Part shown: one piece after another, positions 35,057-43,144 of the stretch | Layout of the letters: each line of letters opens with the position of its first letter | Numbering within the stretch: the stretch's first letter is position 1 | Assembly (NCBI RefSeq): GCF_004152865.1 | Contig: NZ_SEOO01000015.1 | Span: 1 to 64,000, forward strand | Length of the DNA stretch: 64,000 nucleotides | From: Sphingobium cupriresistens | GTDB taxonomy: Bacteria > Pseudomonadota > Alphaproteobacteria > Sphingomonadales > Sphingomonadaceae | Reading direction: 5' to 3' | Position numbers and translations under genes: made by a program | Notes under the pieces: generated by a model | Told to the model about the DNA's origin: nothing | Databases searched by the model: none | The model's input: only the letters and a program-made list of their open reading frames with translations

Positions 35057-36517
35057 TCAGCCGTCCCTCCGCAGGCTGAGGGTCAGCCCCGCAGACTTCA
35101 GTTCCACCACCGGCATGGTGGCGACCTGCATCAGCTTGCGCATCTGTTCCAACTCCGGCGACGACAGCAACGGATAGTCGCGGCGCACCGGTCCTGCTGC
35201 GCGCATCTTGTCGATGTCCGCCTGCGGCACGGTCGCGCGCAGGATCAGTTCATCCTCGTCCTGCGTGCCATATTGTTTCATCAATTCGGCCAGGTCGGGA
35301 TCTGGCGGGGGATTGTCGAGCACTTCCTTCGCCCGTGCGCTGCCCATGATCCGGTCCAGCACATTGGCGTCGATCGGCGCGACTGTGTCGCCATAGAAGC
35401 CGGCGGCATATTGCACGACTTCGTCCGGCACCGTGCCATAACGCTGGCCGGTGACGATATTGAGCACTGCCTGGATGCCGACCAGTTGGCTGAACGGCGT
35501 CGCCATGCCGGGATAGCCCAGTTCCCGGCGCACCGCCGCGACCTCCGCCAGCACATCGCCGATCCGGTCGGTCATATTGTGCATGGCCAGTTGCGCCTTG
35601 AACGTGCCCATCATCCCGCCGGGGATCTGATGCTCGATCGAGAAAATATCATATTCGGCATATTGGTCGACCAGGAAGCCCGCCGCCTTGCCGACGGCGC
35701 GGAAATGATCGGCAACTGGCTGAAACAGGCTGGTGTCCAGATTATGCGTATGGCCCTTCAACTCGATATTGCGCACCATCGTCTCGGTCGCGGGCACGGA
35801 CGGGCCGTTCGCCATCGGCTTGCTGGCGGTGTGGAGGACGGACACGCCCAGGTCCACCGCATCCAGATAGGCCTTGGCGGTCTGGCCCAGCAGATTGTTG
35901 GCGTGGAATTCGATCGGCTTGCCATTGGCTGCCGCGACGATGCCAGGCATCAGGGTCTGGAGCCGCTCCTTCTCCAGCACGCCGGCCGTGTCGTACAGCA
36001 GGATGCTGTCCACATCCGGGCTGGCCGCCAGCACACGCACCTTTTCCGCATAATAGGCATCGGTATGAACAGGCGAGAGCGCGAACATGATGGCGGCCGC
36101 CACCCAGGCGTCGCTTTCCTTGGCGACCTTGGCCAGGCGCAGCATGTTGTCGAAGCCGAACAACACGTCGTATATCCAGAAGGACCGCACGCCATGCGCA
36201 CAGAGGCGGCGGACCCACAGGTCCATCAATGCGCGCGGGCTGACGCTGAACGTGACGTTGGCGTTGGCGCGCAGGCCCGCGCGCAGCGGCGTATTGGGCA
36301 TGGAGGCGACCAGCAGGTCCAGCCCTTCCCAGTAATTTTCCTGACAATAGCGCGTCAGCACGTCGAGCATCCCGCCGCCGGTCAGGTCGATGGTCCTGAA
36401 CCCGGTCCTGTCGATCAGCGACGACACCGGCAGCGCCATGCCCGCGCGCATCCGCAAACCCCACAGGCTTTGCTGTCCGTCGCGCATCGTTTCGTCGAGA
36501 AATTCGATATGAGCCAT
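35057..36517 (-). CDS. HMGL-type carboxyltransferase-like protein (pyruvate carboxylase B/OadA family), divergent
   Basis: A 486-residue protein with the HMGL/carboxyltransferase TIM barrel: FLDETMRDGQQSLWGLRMRA (Asp13), LTGGGMLDVLTRYCQENYWE, then a C-terminal conserved-carboxylase region (FSIEHQIPGGMMGTFKAQLA, YPGMATPFSQLVGIQAVLNI, YGTVPDEVVQYAAGFYG). These enzymes move CO2 between biotin and a 2-oxo acid. The metal site is altered: KDMAG of the family is YDTAG here (Tyr175) and the HxH motif is HAN (His205, Asn207). A BCCP gene lies directly upstream, so it is probably the carboxyltransferase of the split biotin enzyme; the acceptor is unknown. Confidence 0.85.
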   Translation of the reverse strand: MAHIEFLDETMRDGQQSLWGLRMRAGMALPVSSLIDRTGFRTIDLTGGGMLDVLTRYCQENYWEGLDLLVASMPNTPLRAGLRANANVTFSVSPRALMDLWVRRLCAHGVRSFWIYDVLFGFDNMLRLAKVAKESDAWVAAAIMFALSPVHTDAYYAEKVRVLAASPDVDSILLYDTAGVLEKERLQTLMPGIVAAANGKPIEFHANNLLGQTAKAYLDAVDLGVSVLHTASKPMANGPSVPATETMVRNIELKGHTHNLDTSLFQPVADHFRAVGKAAGFLVDQYAEYDIFSIEHQIPGGMMGTFKAQLAMHNMTDRIGDVLAEVAAVRRELGYPGMATPFSQLVGIQAVLNIVTGQRYGTVPDEVVQYAAGFYGDTVAPIDANVLDRIMGSARAKEVLDNPPPDPDLAELMKQYGTQDEDELILRATVPQADIDKMRAAGPVRRDYPLLSSPELEQMRKLMQVATMPVVELKSAGLTLSLRRDG

Positions 36518-36562
36518 TTGCCTATACTCTCCCGCGGCCACAAGGCGCTTTTTTCTGAAGGT

Positions 36563-37051
36563 TCAATCGCACGCGATGTAGAAGAGCGGCTGTCCACCCT
36601 CGACCAGATCGGCGTCGGCGACCGCGACGTGCCGAACCGTCCCGGCGATGCCTGCCTTCACCGACGTAAAGAGCTTCATCACCTCGATCAGGCACAGTTC
36701 GCTGTGCGCCTCGACCCGCTGCCCGACCTCCACGAAGGGCGGCGATCCGGGCTTGGGCGCGCGATAGAAAGTCCCCAGATTGGGCGCCTTTACCGCTGTC
36801 CATGCCGGATCGATCGGGCCTGCGCTGGCTTGCGCGCCAGGCGCATCTGTCATGATCTGCGATTGTGCGCCGGCAAGCGGCGGGGCGGCGACGGGCACGC
36901 TCGCCGGTTGCGCGCCATCCAGCGACGGCGCTGCCCTGTCCTGCGACAGCAGCAGGCTGATCGCGTCGCTTTCGACCCGCAATTCGGTCCATCCACCGGC
37001 CTTGAACAGGTCGGCCAATATCTCAATGTCACGCAGCAATTGTTCGCTCAT
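36563..37051 (-). CDS. Biotin carboxyl carrier protein (AccB-like), second copy
   Basis: A 162-residue BCCP resembling that at 13500-13985: N-terminal unit LADLFKAGGWTELRVESDAI, a Pro/Ala-rich linker, AVKAPNLGTFYRAPKPGSPP, and the biotinylation motif CLIEVMKLFTSVKAG with the lysine present, followed by EGGQPLFYI. The start MSEQLL (37051) aligns with the paralogue; an in-frame ATG at 37081 is possible but neither has a strong Shine-Dalgarno. It sits between acyl-CoA dehydrogenase and carboxyltransferase genes, in the same operon, and should be charged by the biotin carboxylase at 12133. Confidence 0.9.
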   Translation of the reverse strand: MSEQLLRDIEILADLFKAGGWTELRVESDAISLLLSQDRAAPSLDGAQPASVPVAAPPLAGAQSQIMTDAPGAQASAGPIDPAWTAVKAPNLGTFYRAPKPGSPPFVEVGQRVEAHSELCLIEVMKLFTSVKAGIAGTVRHVAVADADLVEGGQPLFYIACD

Positions 37052-37083
37052 CGGGTCGGCACCATTTGATGAAAGGTCCATCG

Positions 37084-38208
37084 TCAGGCCGCACGCGCAT
37101 CCGCAACGACGGCACGCGCGGCCAGCGTTTGCGCCATGATGCGCTCATAATGCCAGACATGGTTGCCAAAGCCATGCTCCATCACCTTGGCCCGGCGCAG
37201 GAAGCGGTGCAGCCCCAATTCCCATGTGAAACCCATGCCGCCATGGATCTGCACCGTTTCGTTGCAGACGTCGCGCGCGATTTCCCCGCAATAGGCCTTG
37301 GCCATGGATGCGGCGCGGCTGCGATCGGGATCATTTTCCGCTGCGGTCCAGAAAGCGTAATAGGCCGCCGAGCGCCCCGCCTCTACCGCAACGGCCATGT
37401 CGGCGCAGCGATGCTTGATCGACTGGAACGCGCCGATCGGCTGGCCGAACTGCACCCGCGTCTTCGCATAGTCGACCGATGCGTCCAGCATCCGCGCGGC
37501 GATGCCCATCGCCATGCCGGCATAGACGATCGCGGCGGCGTCCATCAGTCGGGATATGACATCGCCCGACCCAGCATGGCCGATCAACGCCCCGTCCATT
37601 ACCGCCGCGCCGTTCAGCGTCACTTCGCACAGGCCGCTGGACGGATCAATGTCAGCATGATGGCGGATGGCCACTCCCCGCGCATCGCGCGAAAGCATGA
37701 CCAGCCCGACACGGTCATCGACGCGCGCCACGACCAGGATCATGTCGGCAATGTCGGCGTCCGGCACCAATATCTTGACACCGGTCACGCCATTGCCGCC
37801 CATCATGGTGCGCACCTGCGCCGGGTCGTACCCCTGCCCGTCCTCCATCACGGCCAGCGCGATCCGCACGTCTCCGGTCGCGATGCGCGGCAAGAGCGTT
37901 TCGCGCTGCGCCGCCGTGCCTTCGCGCGCGATGATGTCGGTCGCGATCAGCGTGGACGCCGCGATCGGTGGCGCAAGCCCCGCGCCCAGCGCCTCGATCG
38001 CCAACGCAACATCGACCAGCGTCAGCCCTACGCCGCCCTGCGCTTCGGGCACCAGCAGCGCGAACAGGCCAAGGTCGGCAAGCGCCCGCCAGACCGCCGG
38101 ATCGCGCGCCTGCGCCGGGTCAGGCCCGGTCAGCGCGGGGAAGTCAGCAAGCAGCGCGGCGACGGTTTCGCCCAGGCTCTTCTGTTCTTCGTTGAAGCCA
38201 AAATTCAT
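37084..38208 (-). CDS. Acyl-CoA dehydrogenase family protein (subunit 1 of a pair)
   Basis: A 374-residue acyl-CoA dehydrogenase: FNEEQKSLGETVAALL, LALAVMEDGQ region in the middle domain, then C-terminal YAKTRVQFGQPIGAFQSIKH, AKAYCGEIARDVCNETVQIH and GGMGFTWELGLHRFLRR. The middle domain is divergent: the usual FAD-contacting W-x-S/T segment is not visible (NGVTGVKILVPDADIAD). It is encoded next to a second, more canonical dehydrogenase, the arrangement of heteromeric alpha2-beta2 enzymes used in steroid and terpenoid side-chain oxidation. It may therefore be the partner of the 38221 gene product. Confidence 0.9.
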   Translation of the reverse strand: MNFGFNEEQKSLGETVAALLADFPALTGPDPAQARDPAVWRALADLGLFALLVPEAQGGVGLTLVDVALAIEALGAGLAPPIAASTLIATDIIAREGTAAQRETLLPRIATGDVRIALAVMEDGQGYDPAQVRTMMGGNGVTGVKILVPDADIADMILVVARVDDRVGLVMLSRDARGVAIRHHADIDPSSGLCEVTLNGAAVMDGALIGHAGSGDVISRLMDAAAIVYAGMAMGIAARMLDASVDYAKTRVQFGQPIGAFQSIKHRCADMAVAVEAGRSAAYYAFWTAAENDPDRSRAASMAKAYCGEIARDVCNETVQIHGGMGFTWELGLHRFLRRAKVMEHGFGNHVWHYERIMAQTLAARAVVADARAA

Positions 38209-38220
38209 GGCGCCGTCCCC

Positions 38221-39411
38221 CTAACGCGGCAGGCCGAGCATACGCTCGCCGATGATGTTACGCTGGATTTCCGAGGAGCCGGAATAGATGGTGAAGGCTT
38301 TGGACTGGAGATAGCTCAGCTGGAACCGCCCGCCGCCCGCGCTCAGCGGATCGGGCGCGGCGATGGGGGCCGTCGGTCCCAATATGTCCATCGCGGCCTC
38401 ATACATATTCTGCGCCGCATGGCTCCAATAGAGTTTGATGACGGAGGCGTCCGGCCCGCGATCATCGCCGTTCAGATATTTGCTGAATGTCCGCACCGCA
38501 TTCAGGCGCATGACTTCGACCTGTGTCACCGCACGCGCCAGTTTCTGCCGCACGATCGGATCGTCGATCAGCATGGCGTCGCCCCGTGGCGTCGCGGCGA
38601 CCGTGCCGATCAGCTTGTCCAGTTCCTGGCTGAACCGAATTTGACGCCCCAGCGCATCTTCCGGGCCGCGTTCATAGGCCAGCGTCGTCATCGCGATGCG
38701 CCACCCGTCGTTGATGTCGCCAACAATATTGGCGACCGGCACTTCGACATCGTCGAAAAAGGTTTCGTTGAATTCGCATTCGCCCGAAATCTGGCGCAAG
38801 GGGCGGATCGAGACGCCAGGGCTTTTCATGTCGATCAGCAGGAAGCTCAGCCCCTTATGCTTGGGCGCGTCGGGGTCCGTGCGCACCAGCGCGAAGCACC
38901 ATTGCGAATATTGCGCAAAGCTGGTCCAGATTTTCTGGCCGTTGACGATGAACCTGTCGCCCCGTCGCTCGGCCCGCGTGCGCACCGACGCCAGGTCGGA
39001 CCCGGCATTGGGTTCCGAAAAACCCTGGCACCATACATCGTCCGACGACAGGATGCGGGGCAGGAAATATTGCTTCTGCGCTTCGGTGCCGTGCCGCAGG
39101 ATGGTGGACCCGGCAAGATTATGGCCGATGATGTTCAGCCCTTCGGGCGCGCCTACCCGCGCCATCTCCTCGGCAAAGATCGCGCGCTCGACCAGCGTGG
39201 CGCCGCGCCCGCCATATTCCACTGGCCAGTTGATCCCGCTCCACCCGCCCGCATGGAGCTTTTTCTCCCAGGCGAGGCGGAACATCGCCCGTTCGTCCTC
39301 ATCCTCCGGTTCGAACACCGTCTCGCCCCAGCCCGACGGCAGCGCATCGGCCAGCCAGGCGCGCAGGTCTGCGCGGAACCCCTCTTCCTGCGGGCTATAG
39401 CTGAAATCCAT
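38221..39411 (-). CDS. Acyl-CoA dehydrogenase family protein (subunit 2 of a pair)
   Basis: A 396-residue acyl-CoA dehydrogenase: GGWSGINWPVEYGGRGATLV, CQGFSEPNAGSDLASVRTRA, FIVNGQKIWTSFAQYSQWCF (FAD-binding W-T-S), AYERGPED with the probable catalytic acid, and the C-terminal YSGSSEIQRNIIGERMLGLP that contacts FAD. It introduces an alpha,beta double bond into an acyl-CoA. It is 12 bases upstream of the other dehydrogenase gene and 4 bases downstream of the crotonase gene, so the three act in one unit. A bulky or cyclic acyl-CoA is the likely substrate, by context. Confidence 0.93.
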   Translation of the reverse strand: MDFSYSPQEEGFRADLRAWLADALPSGWGETVFEPEDEDERAMFRLAWEKKLHAGGWSGINWPVEYGGRGATLVERAIFAEEMARVGAPEGLNIIGHNLAGSTILRHGTEAQKQYFLPRILSSDDVWCQGFSEPNAGSDLASVRTRAERRGDRFIVNGQKIWTSFAQYSQWCFALVRTDPDAPKHKGLSFLLIDMKSPGVSIRPLRQISGECEFNETFFDDVEVPVANIVGDINDGWRIAMTTLAYERGPEDALGRQIRFSQELDKLIGTVAATPRGDAMLIDDPIVRQKLARAVTQVEVMRLNAVRTFSKYLNGDDRGPDASVIKLYWSHAAQNMYEAAMDILGPTAPIAAPDPLSAGGGRFQLSYLQSKAFTIYSGSSEIQRNIIGERMLGLPR

Positions 39412-39415
39412 GATT

Positions 39416-40213
39416 CTAGCCCCTCAAGGCGGCCGCGGCGAAATCGGGCGCGCGCTTTTCACGGAACGCCTGCACGCCTTCCTCATATTCCGGCGTCAGA
39501 TAGGCGACTGTCTGGGCATAGCTTTCATATTCCAGCATCTGATCGAGCGTGGCGTTGCTGGCCTTGTTCAGCAGCGTCTTGGTCATGCCGATCGCAGTCG
39601 GCGATCCGGCGGTGATCTTGGCCGCGATGGCGCGGGCGCGCTCCAGCAGTTCGTCATGCGGCACCACATGATTGACGATGCCCAGCGCCGCCGCTTCCTG
39701 CGCCGACACCTTGCGGGCGGTATAGCAAAGCTCCTTGGCCTTGTTGATGCCGATCACCCGGCCCAGCAGGTAGAGCCCGCCCAGGTCCGGGACCAGCCCA
39801 ACGCGGGCGAAGGCCTGGATGAAGCTCGCATTCTCGCTCGCCACGATGAAGTCGCAGGCGAGCGCGATGTTGAACCCCGCCCCGGCCGCCGCACCGTTGA
39901 CCGCCGCGATCACCGGCTTTTCGATGCGGAACAGCGGCTCCAATATATCCTTCAATATCCAGCGATGCCGGGTCCGCCGTTGCAGCGGCGTCATGTCGTC
40001 CTTGCGCGCCTTGAGGTCCGCGCCGGCGCAGAAACCGCGCCCCGCGCCGGTCAGGATGATGCAGCCAACGTCCCGGTCGGCCGCGACCTTGCCCAGCAAA
40101 TCCTGCAATTCCTGATAGAGTTCGTCGGTCGTCGCATTCATCGCGTCGGGCCGGTTCAGCGTGATCGTCGCGATCCGGTCGCTGACGTCGTAGAGCAGAT
40201 TATTATAGACCAT
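39416..40213 (-). CDS. Enoyl-CoA hydratase/isomerase
   Basis: A 265-residue crotonase: IATITLNRPDAMNATTDELY, the oxyanion block FCAGADLKARKDDMTPLQ (about residues 60-77), AVNGAAAGAGFNIALACDFI, FIQAFARVGLVPDLGGLYLL, and NHVVPHDELLERARAIAA. It should hydrate or isomerise the enoyl-CoA made by the two acyl-CoA dehydrogenases encoded immediately downstream. It lies 9 bases after the MBL-fold gene. Exact stereochemistry and substrate cannot be read. Confidence 0.92.
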   Translation of the reverse strand: MVYNNLLYDVSDRIATITLNRPDAMNATTDELYQELQDLLGKVAADRDVGCIILTGAGRGFCAGADLKARKDDMTPLQRRTRHRWILKDILEPLFRIEKPVIAAVNGAAAGAGFNIALACDFIVASENASFIQAFARVGLVPDLGGLYLLGRVIGINKAKELCYTARKVSAQEAAALGIVNHVVPHDELLERARAIAAKITAGSPTAIGMTKTLLNKASNATLDQMLEYESYAQTVAYLTPEYEEGVQAFREKRAPDFAAAALRG

Positions 40214-40222
40214 GGGGCATCC

Positions 40223-41056
40223 TCATGCGGAAGCGGCCGGCTCAGGCGGTTCATGCGCCAGGTCGCCGTCGGTGGAATCGGGGATCGCGAACCATTGTTC
40301 GGGAATGTTGCGCGGAATACGGAAATCATGGGCGGGAATGACGATGTCGCTATTGTCCTGCACGCGGCGCATCGCTCGCTGCCAGTCGCGCTCGCTCTCG
40401 CTGCGGATGTTGCCGGTCAGATAGGCGCCGGTCAGCGACCGTTGCGGATGGCTGGTGGCGCGGGCGTCGGCGGGGAACCAGTAGCGATAATGGTCGCCAA
40501 GGTCCGATACGATCGCCGCCCTGCCCTTCGCCGTATCGACGATGACGACCTGCATCCCTTCGGTATGGCTGGGCAGGGACAGCAGGCGGATGCCGGGAAA
40601 CAACTGATGGTCGCCGTCCAGCAGCATCAATTGCGCCGGGCGTTTGCGCGCCATCAGATTGTCGAGCGTCGATTTCCAATAGAATATCCGCTGCGATGGC
40701 ACCGGATCGACCGCCGCCAGCAACTCGGCCCGCTGCACGACGACGCAAGCATCGGGGAACAGGTCGAGATTGTCGGCATGATCGAAATGCATATGGGTCA
40801 GGACGACATGGCTGATGTCGGTCGGCGTCAGCCCCTCCGCCGCGAGCGCCGCGATCAGCGCCGGATGACCGCCGCCTGTGCCCTGCACTCGCAACCGCTT
40901 GTGGATGGTCGGGATGTCCGCCATCCCGCTATCCACCAGGATAGTGCGGCCCTCCCCCCGGACCAGCCAGCAATGCACCGGATCGCGCATAACCGATCCG
41001 CCATGCGGCAGATACAGCTCGCCCAGCCGGAGGGAAGTGATGCGATAGTGGCTCAC
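40223..41056 (-). CDS. Metallo-beta-lactamase-fold hydrolase (lactonase-like)
   Basis: A 277-residue MBL-fold enzyme with the metal motif VVLTHMHFDHADNLDLF (HxHxDH), a third ligand in LSLPSHTEGMQVVIVD, and DLGDHYRYWF. The layout is close to N-acylhomoserine lactonases (AttM/AiiA group), so hydrolysis of a lactone or a thioester is plausible. Translation probably starts at a GTG (41056) that overlaps the stop of the OB-fold gene as GTGA and follows GAGGA. In this operon it could open a lactone made by Baeyer-Villiger oxidation, which remains inference. Confidence 0.85.
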   Translation of the reverse strand: MSHYRITSLRLGELYLPHGGSVMRDPVHCWLVRGEGRTILVDSGMADIPTIHKRLRVQGTGGGHPALIAALAAEGLTPTDISHVVLTHMHFDHADNLDLFPDACVVVQRAELLAAVDPVPSQRIFYWKSTLDNLMARKRPAQLMLLDGDHQLFPGIRLLSLPSHTEGMQVVIVDTAKGRAAIVSDLGDHYRYWFPADARATSHPQRSLTGAYLTGNIRSESERDWQRAMRRVQDNSDIVIPAHDFRIPRNIPEQWFAIPDSTDGDLAHEPPEPAASA

Positions 41057-41979
41057 TCCTCGATAACCTCGAAGCGTTCGATGTCGGACACGCGGCCCTT
41101 GCGCTCGCCCTGCGTCCACACGGCGCGGACACGGGTGCCCGGCTTGATCTTCTCCTTGGCCTCTTCCAGGCTGTCGATCTCGATCACATGGATCATGCGG
41201 GTCGATGCGCCGTCCAGCACGATCTCCGCATAGACATAGGGCACCTTGCGGGTCTGGCCATAGACTTCCATGTTGATGATGGAACAGCCGCGGATTGTCC
41301 CGGTGTCCTCACACGCCTTCCAGGTGCCGGTGCGACTGTGCGCGACATCGTCAATCTCGCGCGGGGGCAGCAAAGCGACGTCGCTGCCGGGCGATCGCAC
41401 GCCCATGAAGCGGCCATTCTCCCGGATTTCATCGAACATGCGGCCATAATAGGGACCATAGGCATGTTCATAGTCCAGCTTCATAGCATAGGGGATGACG
41501 CCCAGCGGCTCTTCCATCGTCTCCAGCGGCTTGACCGTACCGAGCGGGGCGTCGGGTGCGGGTTTGAAACCCTTGACGGCCAGGATCGACTGTTCGACGC
41601 TGTCGTCCCATGCCGCCTCGACCCGCTGGCCGATCGACAGGTCGTCCAGTTCGGCGAGGATGCGGTGCGGGAAATCATTGTCGCAGCCATCGAGCCGGAT
41701 GAAGCCGATCACCTGGCCATCGACGCGGGTAAAGGCGGTCAGCACGCCTGTATGGGGCGCTTCGACAAAGGCTTCGGGTTCTTCGCCGCCGGTGGAGGAG
41801 AAATCCTGCGCGGGTGCGACGACCTGCCCCGACGCGAAGCGCGACGCCACGATCCTGCGGTTCTTGACCTCCGCCAGGAAAGTGCCCGCCGCGCGGCCTG
41901 GCGTCAGCGTATAGGGCAGGTTGATCTCGCTGTGGAAAGTCGGCAGGTCGATCGGATAACTGTCCGGTGCGGAAAACAT
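41053..41979 (-). CDS. Double OB-fold (DUF35-type) protein, thiolase partner
   Basis: A 308-residue protein made of two similar halves. The first contains RIVASRFASGQVVAPAQDF, THTGVLTAFTRVDGQ-like OB strands and GQRVEAAWDDS; the second contains DVALLPPREIDDVAHS, GCSIINMEVYGQTRKVPYVY and KPGTRVRAVWTQGERKGRVS. DUF35 proteins bind acyl-CoA and form complexes with thiolase-fold aldolases or thiolases (ChsH2-Ltp2 and BbsA-BbsB are known cases). Zinc-ribbon cysteines are not evident. Two thiolase-like genes lie directly upstream in the same operon. AAGGAGAG precedes the ATG at 41979. Confidence 0.85.
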   Translation of the reverse strand: MFSAPDSYPIDLPTFHSEINLPYTLTPGRAAGTFLAEVKNRRIVASRFASGQVVAPAQDFSSTGGEEPEAFVEAPHTGVLTAFTRVDGQVIGFIRLDGCDNDFPHRILAELDDLSIGQRVEAAWDDSVEQSILAVKGFKPAPDAPLGTVKPLETMEEPLGVIPYAMKLDYEHAYGPYYGRMFDEIRENGRFMGVRSPGSDVALLPPREIDDVAHSRTGTWKACEDTGTIRGCSIINMEVYGQTRKVPYVYAEIVLDGASTRMIHVIEIDSLEEAKEKIKPGTRVRAVWTQGERKGRVSDIERFEVIEE

Positions 41980-41990
41980 CGTGTCTCTCC

Positions 41991-43142
41991 TTATGCGCTC
42001 AGAACGGCGCAACCGCGCAGATTGGCCCAACCGCCGCCCGATTGGACAAGCGCGGTCTTGGCGTCCTTGATCTGGTGGCTTTCATTCTTGCCCATGACCT
42101 GCGTCGCCGCCTCGATCAGGCGGATCACGCCGACCGCGCCGATGGGGTTCGCGCCCATGCAGCCGCCCGACGGATTCACGGGTATGTCGCCGTCCAGTTG
42201 CGTCGCGCCGGACGCCATCAGCTCGGCCGCCTGTCCGGGCGGGCAAAGCCCCAGGCTCTCATAATAATTGAGTTCGAAGCAGCTATATGGCTCCTGCACC
42301 TCGACCACGTCGAATTGGCGGCGCGGATTGGTGATGCCGGCGGCGCGATAGACCTGGCGGCTGGCGATCGCCAACGGCTCCGACAGCATCAGCGACCGTT
42401 CGGGCGCATTATCCGCTTCGCAACAATAGGCCATGCCCCTGATCCAGGCCGGGCGGCTGGTCGAATGATGCGCCATCTTTTCCGACGACAGCACGATCGC
42501 AGCGGCGCCATCCGAAATGGGCGGCACGTCGAGCAGTTTGATCGGCCAGCAGAGCGGCTTGGAATTGAGGACGTCCTCGACCGACACCTCCTTCTTCACA
42601 TGCGCATAGGGGTTGGCGATCGCATTTTTGCGGTTTTTGGCCGCGACCATGGCGGCGGCTTCCTCCGTATGGCCCAGCACATCCATGCGGGCGCGCCAGT
42701 AGGCGGCGGAAAAGCCCATGATGCCGACTGCGAACTCCCGGCCCCAGAAGGGATCGTAGAGGGTGGAGATCGAATATTGCAGTTGCCCTTCGGACAGCTT
42801 GTCATAGGCGACCACCAAAGTGCGTTCGGAGAAGCCGCCCGCAACCTGATAATAGCCGGCCAGCGCCCCGGCGAAGCCCGCACCGCCGCCGCTGGTCAGG
42901 CGGACCACCGACTTGCCCTGCGCGCCGATCGCATCGACCACCCATTTTTCCGGCTGATTGACCGCGGCGAACAGCACCGGACCGGTGGCGACGACGACGG
43001 TGTCGATATCCTCCATGCTCAGCTTGGCGTCCGCGAGCGCGCGGTCCACCGCCTCGCGGACGAGGCCCGCCTGGCTGACATCGGTCCGGCGGCGTGCATG
43101 ATGGGTCTGCCCGACCCCGACAATTCCAACGTGACGGCCCAT
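41991..43142 (-). CDS. Thiolase-like protein without catalytic cysteines
   Basis: A 383-residue thiolase-fold protein of the SCP2 type: VGIVGVGQTHHARRR, VRLTSGGGAGFAGALAGYY, PPISDGAAAIVLSSE, VVEVQEPYSCFELNYYESLG, and NPSGGCMGANPIGAVG. The acyl-accepting Cys is Ser (about 84), the GHP His is Asn (GANP) and the C-terminal Cys is Ser (LVQSGGGWANL). It is therefore unlikely to be an ordinary thiolase; with the DUF35 partner it may be a retro-aldolase such as Ltp2. The ATG at 43142 follows GAGG; the frame also opens with a TTG two codons upstream. Confidence 0.88.
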   Translation of the reverse strand: MGRHVGIVGVGQTHHARRRTDVSQAGLVREAVDRALADAKLSMEDIDTVVVATGPVLFAAVNQPEKWVVDAIGAQGKSVVRLTSGGGAGFAGALAGYYQVAGGFSERTLVVAYDKLSEGQLQYSISTLYDPFWGREFAVGIMGFSAAYWRARMDVLGHTEEAAAMVAAKNRKNAIANPYAHVKKEVSVEDVLNSKPLCWPIKLLDVPPISDGAAAIVLSSEKMAHHSTSRPAWIRGMAYCCEADNAPERSLMLSEPLAIASRQVYRAAGITNPRRQFDVVEVQEPYSCFELNYYESLGLCPPGQAAELMASGATQLDGDIPVNPSGGCMGANPIGAVGVIRLIEAATQVMGKNESHQIKDAKTALVQSGGGWANLRGCAVLSA

Positions 43143-43144
43143 AA

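Noticed and set aside
34946..41233. Very long forward open frames (707, 849 and 607 codons) opposite the reverse operon
   Set aside because: They are antisense to well-recognised carboxylase, dehydrogenase and crotonase genes, have His/Arg/Asp-rich composition and no domain. Long antisense frames are expected with GC-rich codon use.
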